Shown: piece after piece, positions 11,470 through 24,809 of the stretch | How the letters are laid out: each line of letters starts with the position of its first letter | Position numbering within the stretch: position 1 is the stretch's first letter | Source: Erythrophleum ivorense | Lineage: Eukaryota; Streptophyta; Magnoliopsida; Fabales; Fabaceae | Assembly (NCBI GenBank): GCA_026724425.1 | Contig: JAIUCV010000003.1 | Span: 65,277,088-65,341,087 of the forward strand | Direction: 5' to 3' | Length of the DNA: 64,000 bases | Program-made: the position numbers and the translations under genes | Notes under the pieces: model-generated | Databases searched by the model: none | The model's input: the letters and a program-made list of their open reading frames with translations, nothing else | What the model was told of the DNA's origin: nothing

Positions 11470-13600
11470 GATTATAGAATGCAGGCTAATTATTGCCTTC
11501 ACTACTACAGTGCTTAAATAGCATTGATGCTGAACTTTTTCATTCTTATAAAATTGGTTCATCCTAATCATTCACCTTATCTGATATATACCCAGAACAA
11601 AACTTTACTTTCATGATTTTTATTTAGTTTTCATCATAATTTTCAATATGTTGGAGCTTTCCATGGAACTCGATGCAGAAACGGCCCAAAGTACTACATT
11701 AAATATGCATTCCAAGATCGCGTCCTAATGAAATCGAAGTATTCATATCATAGCAACAACCCCACAACAATTTTAATTAGCTTTGAGGCGCCATTGAATG
11801 AAGTCTCAAATGTTCAAATGGATGTGCTAGAGAGAGACTAGGAGACCGACCTCGATGGCCTCTAGTACTGGGGGCGTTGCTGGTCTGGTCTGTTTGTGCG
11901 CCGGCCGATGAGCAAGGCTGAGGAGGTGGTGGAGACGAAGAGGTCTGAGGCAGCGCGCGTGGAAGCCTTCAATTTTTGTTGCTAAAAGTTGTTTTTAAAT
12001 GGGCCGGCCCGTAATCAGCTGCCCAGCCCATTGGATATACGGCTAAGATTCAAATGTCATAATGAGTTAAATATAGAGTAAATTAATCATTTGGTTATTA
12101 AAAAAAAATACTCTCTCTCAATCTGGCCCAAAAAATAAAGTCTTTTAATTTAATTTTGCTATCAAAATATTCTCTCACATTAGGCGAAGTTACAATCATT
12201 TAAGAAATTAGCTAACATGACATAATGAGAACCCAGTAATTGCTAACTAATGATCCAAATTTACTCATTTGTCATTTTCCTCCCATCGGAGTTGTTTTGT
12301 TTAATTTATATCATTTTGCTAGATCAGTGGAAAAAATTTATATATAATTTTTTATATTTTTTATTAAATTTTTCAATCAATATATAATAAGTGTATAGTT
12401 CTCTAATTAAATTATACATTTTTTTATATTTCAATTAAAAAATTATATACTTATTATATTTTTATTTAAAAATTTAATAATAAGAATATAAAGAATTATA
12501 TTTAAGTTTAATCATTTAAAAAATTAGGCAAAATGATATCATTTGAGAGAGAATGACAAATGGACAAATTCAAATAATCAATTAATAGTTATATGAGTTT
12601 CTGTTTATGTCATGTCAATTAGTCTGTTAAATTATCATGACTTTACCTAATAAGAGGGATCATTTTAATTGAATGACTAAATTGAGAGAATTTATATCTT
12701 TATAAGATTAAATTAAAAAGAACATAATTTTCTATAAAATAAATTATTAAATATATTAAGGGGTTAGGGCTTTTTTTTTTTTTTTTTGCCCTTTTCATGG
12801 CACAAGGGAAGGACATTTTATTCAAAGTTATAGTCACTTAGCTACTTGAGCTAGCGACAAGCTAAGCCGGCTTGAAAATGCTCTTACCTCTTATTCTTTC
12901 ATAGGTCATGGGGTCGACTTAATTATGGATTAAATAACTCATTTTGCCCCTAAAGATTTGGATTTGTACCAAAAATATTTCGAATTAAATTAGGAGTTTT
13001 TGTGTACTTAACCTAAAAAAAATTTTTGGTAAAAATATCAATTCAATTCATTTTTAATTAAAAATGTTATAATCTTAATTTTATAAGAATGCTTAAAAAA
13101 ATTATTTGTTCCTTTTTTAAAATTTTAAAATCATTTTAAAACAAAATAATATTTTATTAGAATACAAACTAGACTTCGAATGAGCCGGATCCAAACTCAG
13201 GTTTTTCTATAAAAAGCCCAATTTACATATAAACAAGTTCCCCTGGTGATCAAATTTACAAAATAAATCTCTCCTATATTTTAAAAAATAAATTATATAA
13301 ATACCTTTTAAGTTTTCTCAAAATTATATATATATATATATTATTTTTAAAAATATATAAATTTTTCCTAAAACAAAAAGTTATATTATACTTTAATTCA
13401 ATTTTAAATGTTTTGGTTAAAATATTTTTCATTAACTACTCTTTTAAATATACATATATGTCTATTTATTGAGGTATTATAATTAAAAAAAATTAAAATT
13501 ATACTAAAGTATATATCTTAAAAAATAAAAAAAATATCTGCGTAATTTTAATAAAATTTTAGAAAAATTGTATAATTTATATATATATTTTAAAATAGTT
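11470..13600. other. Intergenic with a GC-richer patch
   Basis: Mostly AT-rich. The stretch about 11,640-12,050 is notably GC-richer (GGGGGCGTTGCTGG, GCGCCGGCCGATGAG, GGGCCGGCCCG are visible) but no frame is open for long and I recognise no protein. An oligo(T) run is at about 12,771-12,787. A (TA)n run is at about 13,327-13,341. Confidence 0.4.
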
Positions 13601-13602
13601 GA

Positions 13603-13850
13603 CTAAGAACTTGAAAGATGAATAAAAAAATTAACGAAAATGATTGAGAGTCCTTTTAAAAAAAGAGAATGAGATGTGGTTGAAGGTTCCCTGAGGAAGA
13701 CGTAATCTGTAGCAAGATTAGGAGTTTGGGCTCTAGCGAGAGGCAGGCATTGCAGTCTCATCCGAATGAGCATCAAAGCACTGTCGGTAATCGAAATCTG
13801 TTTGCAGATCACTGTCTGGATGGTGGCCCGCATTCCATTGCTCACCTACA
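13603..13850 (-). pseudogene. Unidentified exon-like fragment
   Basis: A segment of about 170 bp (13,680-13,850) is clearly GC-richer than its surroundings and open in two minus-strand frames. One frame reads MRATIQTVICKQISITDSAL and onward. Another reads NAGHHPDSDLQTDFDYRQCF followed by DAHSDETAMPASR, then a stop. The upstream minus-strand sequence TGTACTGTAG just before GTGAGCAATGG could be a splice acceptor. I do not recognise the family. It may be an isolated exon of a dead or transposed gene. Confidence 0.3.
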
Positions 13851-15950
13851 GTACATGCATCTCCCTTTTTTATTCATTTCTTCATTCAACCCACGAAATT
13901 AAATAAAAATATAATAAATCAATAAATCAATAAACAAACCCTTTTTTTTTCATGCATTTTTAATTATGTATATATAGATTGGTTGAGTCCAAGAATGCCA
14001 CCTCCCCAGTTTTGGAGTTTCTGACTTTAATTGCCTTTCTCTTCTTCTTCTTCTTCCACACGTGCACGCGTCTTTTTATTATTCATATGTAACGAGTAAC
14101 GCTTTGTCGTGTCATCCAAGACAAAATACAAAAGTTAAAAGGAAGATATTTAATTAATGAAAGATTATTCTCCAATTAAACTATTCTTCCATTAGGTAAA
14201 TTTTTCTCAATTATTAGGTTTCTCTTTATTTAATCTATTCTTTTTACTGAGGTCCAAAATTTTAAACTTTTATACAGGTCATTTCGATAAATTTATATAT
14301 TTTAAAATTTATTTTAATTTATTTTTTTAAATATTAATTTATTTTTTTAAGTTGATAATTAAAAAATTATTTTTATTCCATATTTGGCGTCTTACAAAAC
14401 AAAAATAAACAAATAAATCAAAGTTATCCATGTATCTAGAAACTCAAATTTGGGACAACACCCTCTCCTTGTCTCAAGGGATGAGTAGAACATCTGTTTA
14501 CGTAGCACTTCGTCTATGTTTTGTGTAATCCAAGACAAAAAACAAAAGTTAAAGGAGGAAATTAATAATTTAATTAATGGAAGATTTTTTTTTTTCAAAA
14601 TGATCATCCAAAGATTATGTTTGTTAAAAAAAAATTCTCCAATTAAACAATTCTTCTATTAGATACTTGAATTTCTCTCAAATAATAAACAAGAGATCAC
14701 ATGGACATTAAATATATGACTTAAATTTGTTCAAATTATTATTTTTCCCTAAAACAATACATTTTAAGCAAAATTTTCCCTAAAACAGCATCTTTTCAAC
14801 AATTATTTAGCTATATGAAATTTGTCTGAATGGCATTATTTCAAAAAAAAAAATTGTCACTTGAGCAAGTACGAAACATGAATTAATTGACAGGCTCTCA
14901 TTTATTAATTGAAGAAGATTTATCTTATAAACAAATTATTTTGATTAAAAAATAAAATAAAAAAGAAAAAATTTTATCTTTGAATAACTAAATTGAAAAA
15001 ATAATAATAATATTTCAAGAATTAAATCATTAATTTACCTAATATATTCCATATAGTTAAGATAAGATTGAATGATTCAATAATAGCGTGGGTGCCTCAT
15101 TGTTAATATGGTTATTATTCACATCTTACAAAGTGTGCTCAGCCTTCCGACAAGTGAGGCATTATCTTAATCATCCCACAAAACACGCACCAACACATGA
15201 TCATTATACTAATATTCTTGTTTGTTGTAGGTGCAATTGTTGATGATGTGTGCGTTCGTCTTAATTCACCAAAATAATAGAAAAATACTATTTTACATTT
15301 AAATTTACTACTTTAGTATAAGAAGCTTCATTATTGTTAAAAAAAATAAATTAATTAAATACCACAGTTTTAGTTAACATTTGCAGATATTCAAACTTTT
15401 GATAAAGATGGTGAAAGTCATATAATTAGTAAAGTTACTGTGTCACAATACTGAAAAATATGTAGTAAGTTCTATTCTTTTCAAACCTGTCGTTGTTAAC
15501 TATATTGAAACATAATATGTGTAGTGTGATGGAGAGAGGTTGAAAGTAATAAATTAGTAGAAAAAATAAAAAAGTAGTTGCATGCGAAAGTGTTGATGGC
15601 TGCAACGATTTTAACGGCAACGACAGTGAAAATGACATATTCATTGGTCAACATTGATATTATGGTAACAATGGTAAGAGGTGTGGTGGGGGTAACAATA
15701 AGTAAGGAAGGAATTTAATCTATTAAATTTGTTATTAAATCATATTTAGTGATTCAAATTTATTTTTCATTAGTGTTATATTAATGGCATAAAAATCTCC
15801 TCACTCTCCTCGCAAAAAAAGAAGAAAAAAAAGTCCCAAATTATTAAGTTGGATGGGGATAAAATTTTTTAAATGGTACATTCAAAATTATTATTAATTC
15901 AATACTTTTATGGGAGTTGACATTTATTTTTTGATGAAAAAAATATAAAA
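13851..15950. other. AT-rich intergenic DNA
   Basis: No gene is supported. Open frames on the minus strand at 14,392-14,607 and 15,435-15,644 are low-complexity. The phrase CCAAGACAAAA-ACAAAAGTTAAA occurs at about 14,117 and again at about 14,530, a short direct repeat suggesting a local duplication. Confidence 0.35.
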
Positions 15951-16110
15951 TGCGGCCCAATACACAAGACTCCTATTAGGTGGAGTTTAAAAAGGGTGGA
16001 TGTACGCAACCTTACTTCTGTTTTTTACAAAGAGGTTATTTTCAATTTGAACTTGTAACTTTCAAATTACTCAATAACAACCTTACTATTACATCAAGAC
16101 TCACCCTTAA
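15951..16110 (-). mobile_element. Au-like tRNA-derived SINE, degenerate
   Basis: On the minus strand this starts near GGGTGAGTCTTGATGTAATA, an A-box-like segment, followed by AGTAAGGTTG. It then has a degenerate B box GTTACAAGTTCAAATTG (16,043-16,059) and the body phrase AACCTCTTTGTAAAA-ACAG-AGTAAGGTTGCGTAC. The order A box, B box, CCTCTT, TAAGGCTGCGTAC is that of the plant Au SINE family, and the SINE at 52,731 shares it. This copy is old and mutated. Confidence 0.65.
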
Positions 16111-19100
16111 TAAAAAAAATATAATAAAGATAAATTAATTCAAAGTCATTAATTAATTAGAAGCAGTCTTTGCAAGAATCTCCAAATTTAACTTAAAAAA
16201 TTTCTACCATCCCTATGAACACCAAACAATTTACATCAAAAAAGGGATTCAAAGTTTGCACATATAGGATGCAAAATTGACATCTATTCAAACTGCTTTC
16301 GTTAATTCAAGATGTTTAAGGAATGATTCTTACGAGAATGTGAAAAAATCTCATATAAACAACAAAGAGAATGGTCCCCCAAAATGTGTACAGACATCGT
16401 TATGATAAACAATATTAAATCGAACAAACCTCAATGATTAAAGGTCTAAACACATCATTAACAAAGGCATAAAACAAATCCCTTTTTGTCGAGTGAAATG
16501 AAGCGCAAAAACGTCAATCAAGGTGGTCGGGGTTGTTATTTGTTATAAACTTGGTAATCTTATTTTAAAATTAACTTTGATTATGGATCTTTCGTGGTGT
16601 TTGGCCGACAACCCATGGTGGCCAAAATGTTTGCTTTCAAGTTTTAATTAAAGTTTGTGATGCAAAATTCTGATAAATCTCACCAACCGCTTACGTTGTT
16701 GCTAGCTATTCCCTACATGCCCCTCCAAATTAAGCCATTTGTTTGGAAAAATAGTGTGAGCTTCTTTGGAACATTGTACTTGGTCGTCGGTGATTATGCT
16801 AGGAAACCCTGAGGAAAGTAAGCCATTCATTTAAGCCATAAATTATACAAAGTTATTCCGTATTATCATGTAAATTTTTTATATAATACATTTGCTTATT
16901 TAACCCTTTATACTAATCAATATATATATATATATATATATAATCCGGTGACTTTAGCATTGTTCAATAACACTGTTTAATAATGTTATATCAATGTTAT
17001 TATTTATTCATTTTTTTCTAGGGAGGGCTGCTTTTTTTTTTTTTCTTGTGAGACCCACCAATTTTTTCTGAATGCCCTGCAAGTAGGTCTTAGTTTAATC
17101 TAAAAACTAGATTTTAATGAAAATTTGTTATTACACACATTTGTTTTACAAGATGTTTGTGCATGGCATAAGTCTATTTCTAATTTACTTGATAAATTAA
17201 GAAAATCAATTTACAAAAGTGAAGAAAAGAGAATAGATATGATTTATTGAAAGAGTCCCAAGCACATTTTCTTCTTTATATTTTTTTCACTAAATTTTCC
17301 TTTGGAAAAGATGCAGTTTCTATATAATAAAAAATCATAAGGACAAGATATTTGGTAAAAAGATATTATTCAATTTTATAACAAAATAAGACCTGACATG
17401 TTTAATCTTTGTTGTACTGATGATATTCTCTTGATTACATAAAAATGTATTTTATCTACTTTATACTTAAAAAAAAAGTGATTTACACATCTCTATTATA
17501 GAAGAGGAATAAGTAGATAGAAAAGAAGCTTACATAAAAATGAAATTGACCCAAAAAAAAAGCTCTTTAGTGATGAATTTCTTTCGTTGTTAAATCATTC
17601 AGCAACAAATTTTTCTGTCACGAAGAGTCTTTTTCTTTTTTTAATAGTCAGTGCATTGTTTTGTAAATATTTCATTTGGTACATTCAATAAAAATATGAA
17701 CTTGTAATCTCCTACAAATAATTGAAGTCTTTCACTATGACTGTAGATTTTTTGGGGGGGGGGGGGGATTTTCACTATTACTATATACTTTTAACAATTT
17801 TGATAAAAGAGAAAAATAGAATAATCCAAGGGTTTTACTGTGGGGGAAATAATAGATTAATGTGAGAAAGAATAAAATGGATGGTATGACTAATTATGAT
17901 CCGCCATCTAAGGAAGCATATGGGAAATTAAAAGTTAACACTTCACTTTCAAGTTTGTTCATTTTTTTTTCTTCACTTCCTACATAGTTACTGGTACATG
18001 TCTGGTTATAATTTTATGATTCTGTGGTCACAATAGAGGACCCATCAAGTAACTTCAATCACTCCCGGGAATCTGTATGATTTGATTACCTTTTCATTTC
18101 CCTTCTTTGATTTCTTTTCCCTCTCTGGACATTGATGAATTAAAGTGAAGATATTTGATACCAATAATAAAATCAAGAATAAACAACGTTCACTTCTTTT
18201 TAGTTTTTAAATTCAACATTTCCTTCCTTTAAATATTCATTACTCACAAGCATCAACTTTGGTCTTTTAACTGGTGATTTATTTTATATTGAATTATGCT
18301 GTTGAAAGTTTAATCGTAAGGAATCGTGGCATATTGATTAAAGAGGTTTTTTTTTTTAATCTCATTTACTTGGATTCAAGTTTTAGAACTAATACTTTAA
18401 AATTATTTATTCCCTTAAATGTACTAAATTGACATTAAAAAGTACACTTTTACAATTATTTGATGGAAGGAAACTAGGTTATATTTGAGAGAATAGAAAG
18501 ATTTTTTTTAGGAATAAAAATAAAAATAAAATAAAATTATATAAGTTAAAATCATATTAAGTATGATGTAAAAATGAATGAAAATATTTTTTTACTTTGA
18601 TATTTAGTAGAGTAAAAATAATATACGAATATAAATAAAAAGTAAACAAATAACTAAAATATTTCTTGTACTGACAAATATAAAAATATTTTTGTTATTT
18701 AAAATAAAATAAAAATAGAAAGTTAAAGTAAAGGATGTTAAATTGAAGGTTTTTATAATCTTTACAAAATTTAAACTATGTAAAAAAATGATAATTCAGG
18801 ATTTCAAATTAAAATTCATTGTTATTGAGTCCTTTATAATAACTTTAAAATTTAAAATCTTTCAATATAAATATTTTTAATTTAAAATCTTCAATCATAA
18901 TTTTTTCTAACAAAAATGAAATTTCACTATACAATAACCTAGAGTCACAAAGTTTAGATTTGAATGCATAAGTAAAGCAATCTTTTGGATTCTCTATCTT
19001 ATTTGGATAGTAACTTTTCATCAATTATTTGATGGAAATGACCCATGTGGGCGATAAATAAATGGAAGGGAGGCAAGACTGTTGTTCATTGCTACCAAAC

Positions 19101-22100
19101 AAAGTTTTCATTGTTTCTCTCTTTCCTTTACCTTCCTTTCTTCCATTTTCATTCATATCAAACATAGTGGAAGTCTTTTGTTACATCACCCGAAAAAGAA
19201 AAAGAAAAAAAAAGCTATTGAGACTTGTAAAGTGAAAAATGAAGTTAATTAGTATAGAAAGATTATGGAAGATGAAAGTAAATGTAGAATGAATTCTGAA
19301 TAAGGAGCCAAACCATATTTTTAAAAGAAAATAATTTTTTTTTGGAGATCAAGAATGGAAGAATAATTTAATATGTATTTCATTTTAAATAATGGAAAAC
19401 ATAATTTTCTACCATTACAGTTTGTGAAATCTCACTGTAATTTAATTATGTTAATTTTTTTTATCGTCATAATTTTTTTTTTGTGTGAAAGTTTTGATCA
19501 AATAAACTAAAATAAAATTAACCTAAACGGCTCCTTCTTGTAATAATAAAAAATTATAACACTACAATTGAATTTTATAATTTGTAATAATCACAATTAT
19601 TTGTCAATCTCAATAATGAAAAATGTACATCATAAATTCATAACTGCATTTTTAAATTATAGCTGGAAGCTCTATATTTAAATATGTGCTATAAGTATAA
19701 TTGCTAATCTCAAATTTATCGTTAAATGGAGCTCTAAATGGTATAAAGTTTACAAAAGAGGTAAGAGCAGAAGACAAGTCTGACTTTTTGCTCTTTGACA
19801 TTTAAAAGTCAACCACGAAGATAATTAATTTTTGCAACTTCATTTTATTGGAAAAGAAAAAAAAAACCTTATTTGTAATGATGGTTTACAACCTCAATTT
19901 GTTGTCGACTAAATGATTCTATTCAAATCCAAATTCAAATTATAATTCACTAGTCAATTACTCCTAAAGAAATTTGCAACTTTGGATTAATTAACAAAAT
20001 TATTAGATGCTAAATTATCATAGGTCAGATCACTTTTATATGTTATTTTTGTTCGGTTAATTTTGTAGAGTTAAGTTTAAGATTCAACAAAGTTTTTATT
20101 TTTATATTTTTAAAAAATAAAACTCAACTATACTCAAATCTAATTTACATAAGATGAATCTCTTTCATATACATAAAAGCCGTGGATCAAAATACAATCT
20201 ATTTGTTGTTATTTATAGTATTATTTATAATATCTCGTCAGTATATTATTTATATACTGTTTATGCATTGTATTACACTATTCATCTTTATATTGTCTTT
20301 TTAATTTTTCTTTTGATTTTTTTTAATTATGAGACCCACATTTTTTTTAACAAACCCCTAAATTTGCAGGAATTATTACTAGTTCTTAACTATTAGAAAT
20401 TCAGCATTAATTCTAATCAATATCAATATAAATATGCTATATATTTTTACTACCAGTTACAATATCTATAAGTCATGAACAATGTGACTATATGTTTTGA
20501 ACTATGCATTATTATTTTTTTCTCCTAAAATTCTTTTTTTTTTTTCTTAATTCGAACAAGGTTGCACAGGGACTCTATAACTACATGGAGCTTGAGACTA
20601 AACTACACGAGAGTAATCTGAGTTTACTTCAAAAAACCAAAAAAAAAAAAAAATCATAACTCTGCCATGCTACTCAGAAAACGAATTATAAGTTTCCGAA
20701 GTTTTTAATTGATCCCTTTATAATCTAATTTTAATGTTAATGTGTTTGTAACCAATTCTAATCAGAAAATTGTGGGACCCATCATTAATCTACTTGGCCC
20801 CACCAAATTCATCCAAGTGTTCATGATTCCACTTGGTCCAGTCATAATCTTCATGTGTCTATTATACCATTGCGAGTGATCTTAATATGCACAATAAAAT
20901 TGGCCAAAATATTATCATAAATAAATTATACTAACTTGATCTAACATTTAGTTAAATTACATATGATTTTTTTCTGGGTTAAAATTATACTTACTTTTTT
21001 AATATTTGATATACATTTAAAAAATTTCTTTATAACATACTTTCTGTTATTAAAATTAACTTTTTACACAAAATATATTCCTTTTAAAAATGATACATAA
21101 TTTTAACTATTAAGAATAAAAATATGATTTTATATTAAATTTAACATTAATTTAATTAATTTTTTTACTAATTATATTAAGAATCAAATATAAAAAAAAT
21201 CCAGTATACTTTTCAAAAAAATATTACATACAATTTAGTTAAATTTTTTAAAAAATGAATATAGTTCACTCTGCACACAAGAGACAGATAAATCTTTGTT
21301 TGGTCAAACAAAGGCTGAAATAAATTGCAAAGTAAATTAATTTGTGGTCAAATTGATAAATGAAAAAATGTGACCTGAGATTTTAATGGACATAAAATCT
21401 TATGAAATGAAATGTCATGAACAAAATAATGTGGCGCCAAGGTCGGTGCAAAAGGAGGAGCACACCCGTGGATTGTGATAGGTCCTGCAAATAGGGTCAG
21501 CTTCTTGCATGTTGATGCCCTATTTTGTCCTTTTCATTGACCCCATCGTCGTACTCACTGCTCCTTTCCCCCAAATAAAATTTAAAAAAAAAGTACATAT
21601 AAATCATTCATTTATTTTATTTAAAAATTGAACTAATTTATATCTATTTTATATTTTAAATGTATTATTTATTTTTATCATTAAAATTAATTAATTTTTT
21701 TTATATAAAATGTGTTCATTTTGTAATATACAAGCATTATTTTCCTTATTCATTATTCAAAGCATTATTTTTTTAATCTTATTATTTATGTGTTCGTGTT
21801 TATGTGATATATGTTATTTATTTATTAAAGATCAAAATGCATACAATTTTATGAAGTTTAGGTTATGTGTAGCTCACTTAGTTAATGTTTAAATTTTGAT
21901 AATAAAATATTTTGAATTTGAGATTATCTCTTATTAATCTCTCATTATTAATTAATCTATATTTCATAAATAGAAGTATAGTATGTTAAGAGATTATTTA
22001 CATATGACTCAAAGTTAAAAATGATTATTTATACACAAAAAAGTTGAACCTAAAGTTTCATTTAATCGATATATTATCTTTCTATTAGTAAATTAATAGA

Positions 22101-23714
22101 TTCATTAATGTTAAAAGTCATTTACATAAAGTCAAAAACTTTGGAAGGTCAATTGTGAAGTTTTGAAGATTAGAGAATTACTTAAGTATGACTTAAGGTT
22201 TCTAATGATTATATGCATTTTGATCTTTTATTAAAATATGTTATACAAAGTGGTGTATAATTGTAATATGAGATTATAAATTTGTTTAAATAATAAAAAA
22301 ACTAAGTAATTTCATTTTAAAAAAGAGCATATCTTATATAAAGCTAATTTTATTGATAAAAAACACATCGTATGAGAGTTTTTTACAATGTTTATCTAAT
22401 ATCAAAGGAGTATATAACATTTTTAAAACAAGACCAATATGCATTTTTTGTTAATAAAACAAAAAGGGCCATACGCTACAGAAAGAAAAAAAATTACGAA
22501 AAAATCAAGTAAAGTAAAGAGACTCTCCTTTGAAATCATCAATAATAGAACACCTCAAATCTTAAGGAAGTGGTTTAATATTGTAAACACTTGAAGGAAA
22601 ATTATTATCATTACTATTATTATTATAATTGAAAGATTTATTAATTAATTTGTTTAAATTGAATAGGACATATATATATATATATATATATATAATGTAA
22701 CGGGTGAGTTGATTAGGATTGAGAGGGAATGGGGGGATGGACGGACGGATGGAAGGGTGAGTTGCACAGCTCAGCAGTTGGTACATGTTCATGGTACGAT
22801 TGTCCATAGTACTGTCCGGACAACTGTATTTTAGGGTGTCAGGTCAACTATATTAATATTTCCTTTTTCCTCTTCTTTACTATTACTTATTCCGTATCTC
22901 ATTTGTCTTCTTCACATCTGTTGTTAATTTTTTTTTAAAAAATTATAAATAAATATCAAAATTAAAAAAATTATTTTATCATCACTAAATATCACTAATT
23001 TTAATTAAAATAAATGATAATCTATCTTAAAATAATAATATTAAATATTATAAAATAATTTTTTAACTTTAAGTTTTTATTTATAATTTTTTTTTCTTTT
23101 ACTCTTTGTTCATCTTGGTATTCATGGCATCTAAAATGTCTTTACAATTTTATTATCTCATAAAAATGAATCATGCCATTATTTTATAAAAAAATATATT
23201 TTACCGTCTTCACTTATATTGTCCAAGGTTGATTTTTCTTTTATTAACATAAAAAATTCATATTGTTGATCATTTTTAATCAAGGAAATCGCCTAACACT
23301 TATAAGTGAGTTTGACATTATCTTATGTTAAAGTGTCATACGTAAGTGTTGGGTTTTGGAGAACTTGACAAATTGAAGAGATTTATTGGGATAAATTATA
23401 TAAGTGAGTTTGACATTATCTCTTGATGTAGATAATTTTTTTTTTCTTAATCATACCAAACAAGGCGTTGGATTTGCGAACATCATACAAATATATTGAT
23501 CTTGACACAATACTATAAAGACATTGAGTTTATAAGTTATTTTTACTTATATATTTATTATCTGATTTAATTTTATCAAATGCATGACTTTTTCTTATTC
23601 TTATTTATTCTTGATGTCAACAATAAGAGTCATATAATTAGTAAATATGAATGTAAGAGTAAGGAATATTGATTAACAATCTTAGAATGATCCATTTATA
23701 AAATACAATATATT

Positions 23715-23748
<34 letters not shown>

Positions 23749-24519
23749 TATTGAAGGAAAGGGAGAATATGTATGTAGGGAAGAAGAAGGGTGAAGGAAA
23801 AGGAAAGGTGAGAACACATCTTAATGAGAGGGACCTACTCAGATCTTCTCTCTGACCTTCACAGTGTCACAGCAGCTGCCTTGAGAGAGACATCACTCTT
23901 ACCCCTGCGCCGACATTAATTCTTACCCCTTCCCTTCCCATTTAATAATCAACTTTTTCTAACATTCTCACTCTATCACATTTAATTGCATTATTTTCAT
24001 TTTCTCCTAGTAGTAAATAAGAACAACTTATAGATAATAAGTACGACTCCGTTGAGTCCAGTGTGTTGTGAATTTTTTTTTTATAATTTGTATAATATTT
24101 ATTATTTTATTTATTAAATTATTTTTTAAAAATAAAAATAAAATAATTATTTTTTACTTTACATATTTTCATCTATTCATATTTTATATTCTTTTTACTA
24201 TTACATTATCTAAGAGGAATACATATATAATATTTGAATAAGATAAGTGTATCTCCATACTTTCATTAAAAAAGGTTCATTTACCCTTAAAGTACTCCAT
24301 TTATTCACATCATTGCATCTCAAAATATTCATTAAGTTGGCTTGACTTGTAAATTCAAACTAGTACCAAACTAGATCCGTGCACATTTGATATGTCTCGT
24401 CCAAATTAAATTTAAATGATTTAAATTTAAAAAAAAATTATTATTTTTATTTAAAAAGATACAAAATAAAAAATTTTAAACAAAAAATTTAAAATTTAAA
24501 CTATCCAAATTTTATTTAA
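16111..24519. other. Long gene-free AT-rich interval
   Basis: No gene is supported on either strand. It contains (TA)n runs at 16,919-16,941 and 22,673-22,694, a T6G15 tract at about 17,747-17,767, an (AAT)n run at about 23,718-23,747, and an oligo(A) run at about 20,639-20,653. A 16-base direct repeat CAATTATTTGATGGAA occurs at about 18,455 and 19,022 and may flank an old insertion of about 570 bp. Open frames such as 20,154-20,396 and 21,710-21,892 are Phe/Ile/Tyr-rich low-complexity translations of AT-rich DNA. Confidence 0.4.
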
Positions 24520-24529
24520 ATGGTCCACA

Positions 24530-24569
24530 CCACACATCTCAAGGCTTTGCACATCTTTGAGATGTGTGG
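24530..24569. repeat. 13-bp hairpin
   Basis: CCACACATCTCAA at 24,530-24,542 pairs perfectly with TTGAGATGTGTGG at 24,557-24,569 across a 14-base loop. It lies beside AT-rich inverted segments (about 24,400-24,520), so it may be the end of an old MITE rather than a functional RNA. Confidence 0.6.
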
Positions 24570-24619
24570 AGAATTTGAGCCCAACTAACACGCATAATTT
24601 TGTGAGGATTGAGTGGTAA

Positions 24620-24809
24620 TATTTGGCATGAAGTAAAGGAAATTGGAGGAATAGAAAAAGAAATTAAATATAGATAATAAAATTAATAATGATATTTATA
24701 TCTTCATTTTAAAAAAGTGAATAGATGAGATAAGTATTATTGAATAAATATTATAAAAGTAAAATAAAAAAATTTCAATATCCCAGTGTTAATTACTTGG
24801 TACCAAATA
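24620..24809. mobile_element. Small MITE-like element
   Basis: Left terminus TATTTGGCATGAAGTAA (24,620-24,636) and reverse-complemented right terminus TATTTGGTACCAAGTAA (24,793-24,809) match at 14 of 17 positions. The 150 or so bases between are AT-rich and non-coding. No target duplication was resolved. Confidence 0.4.
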
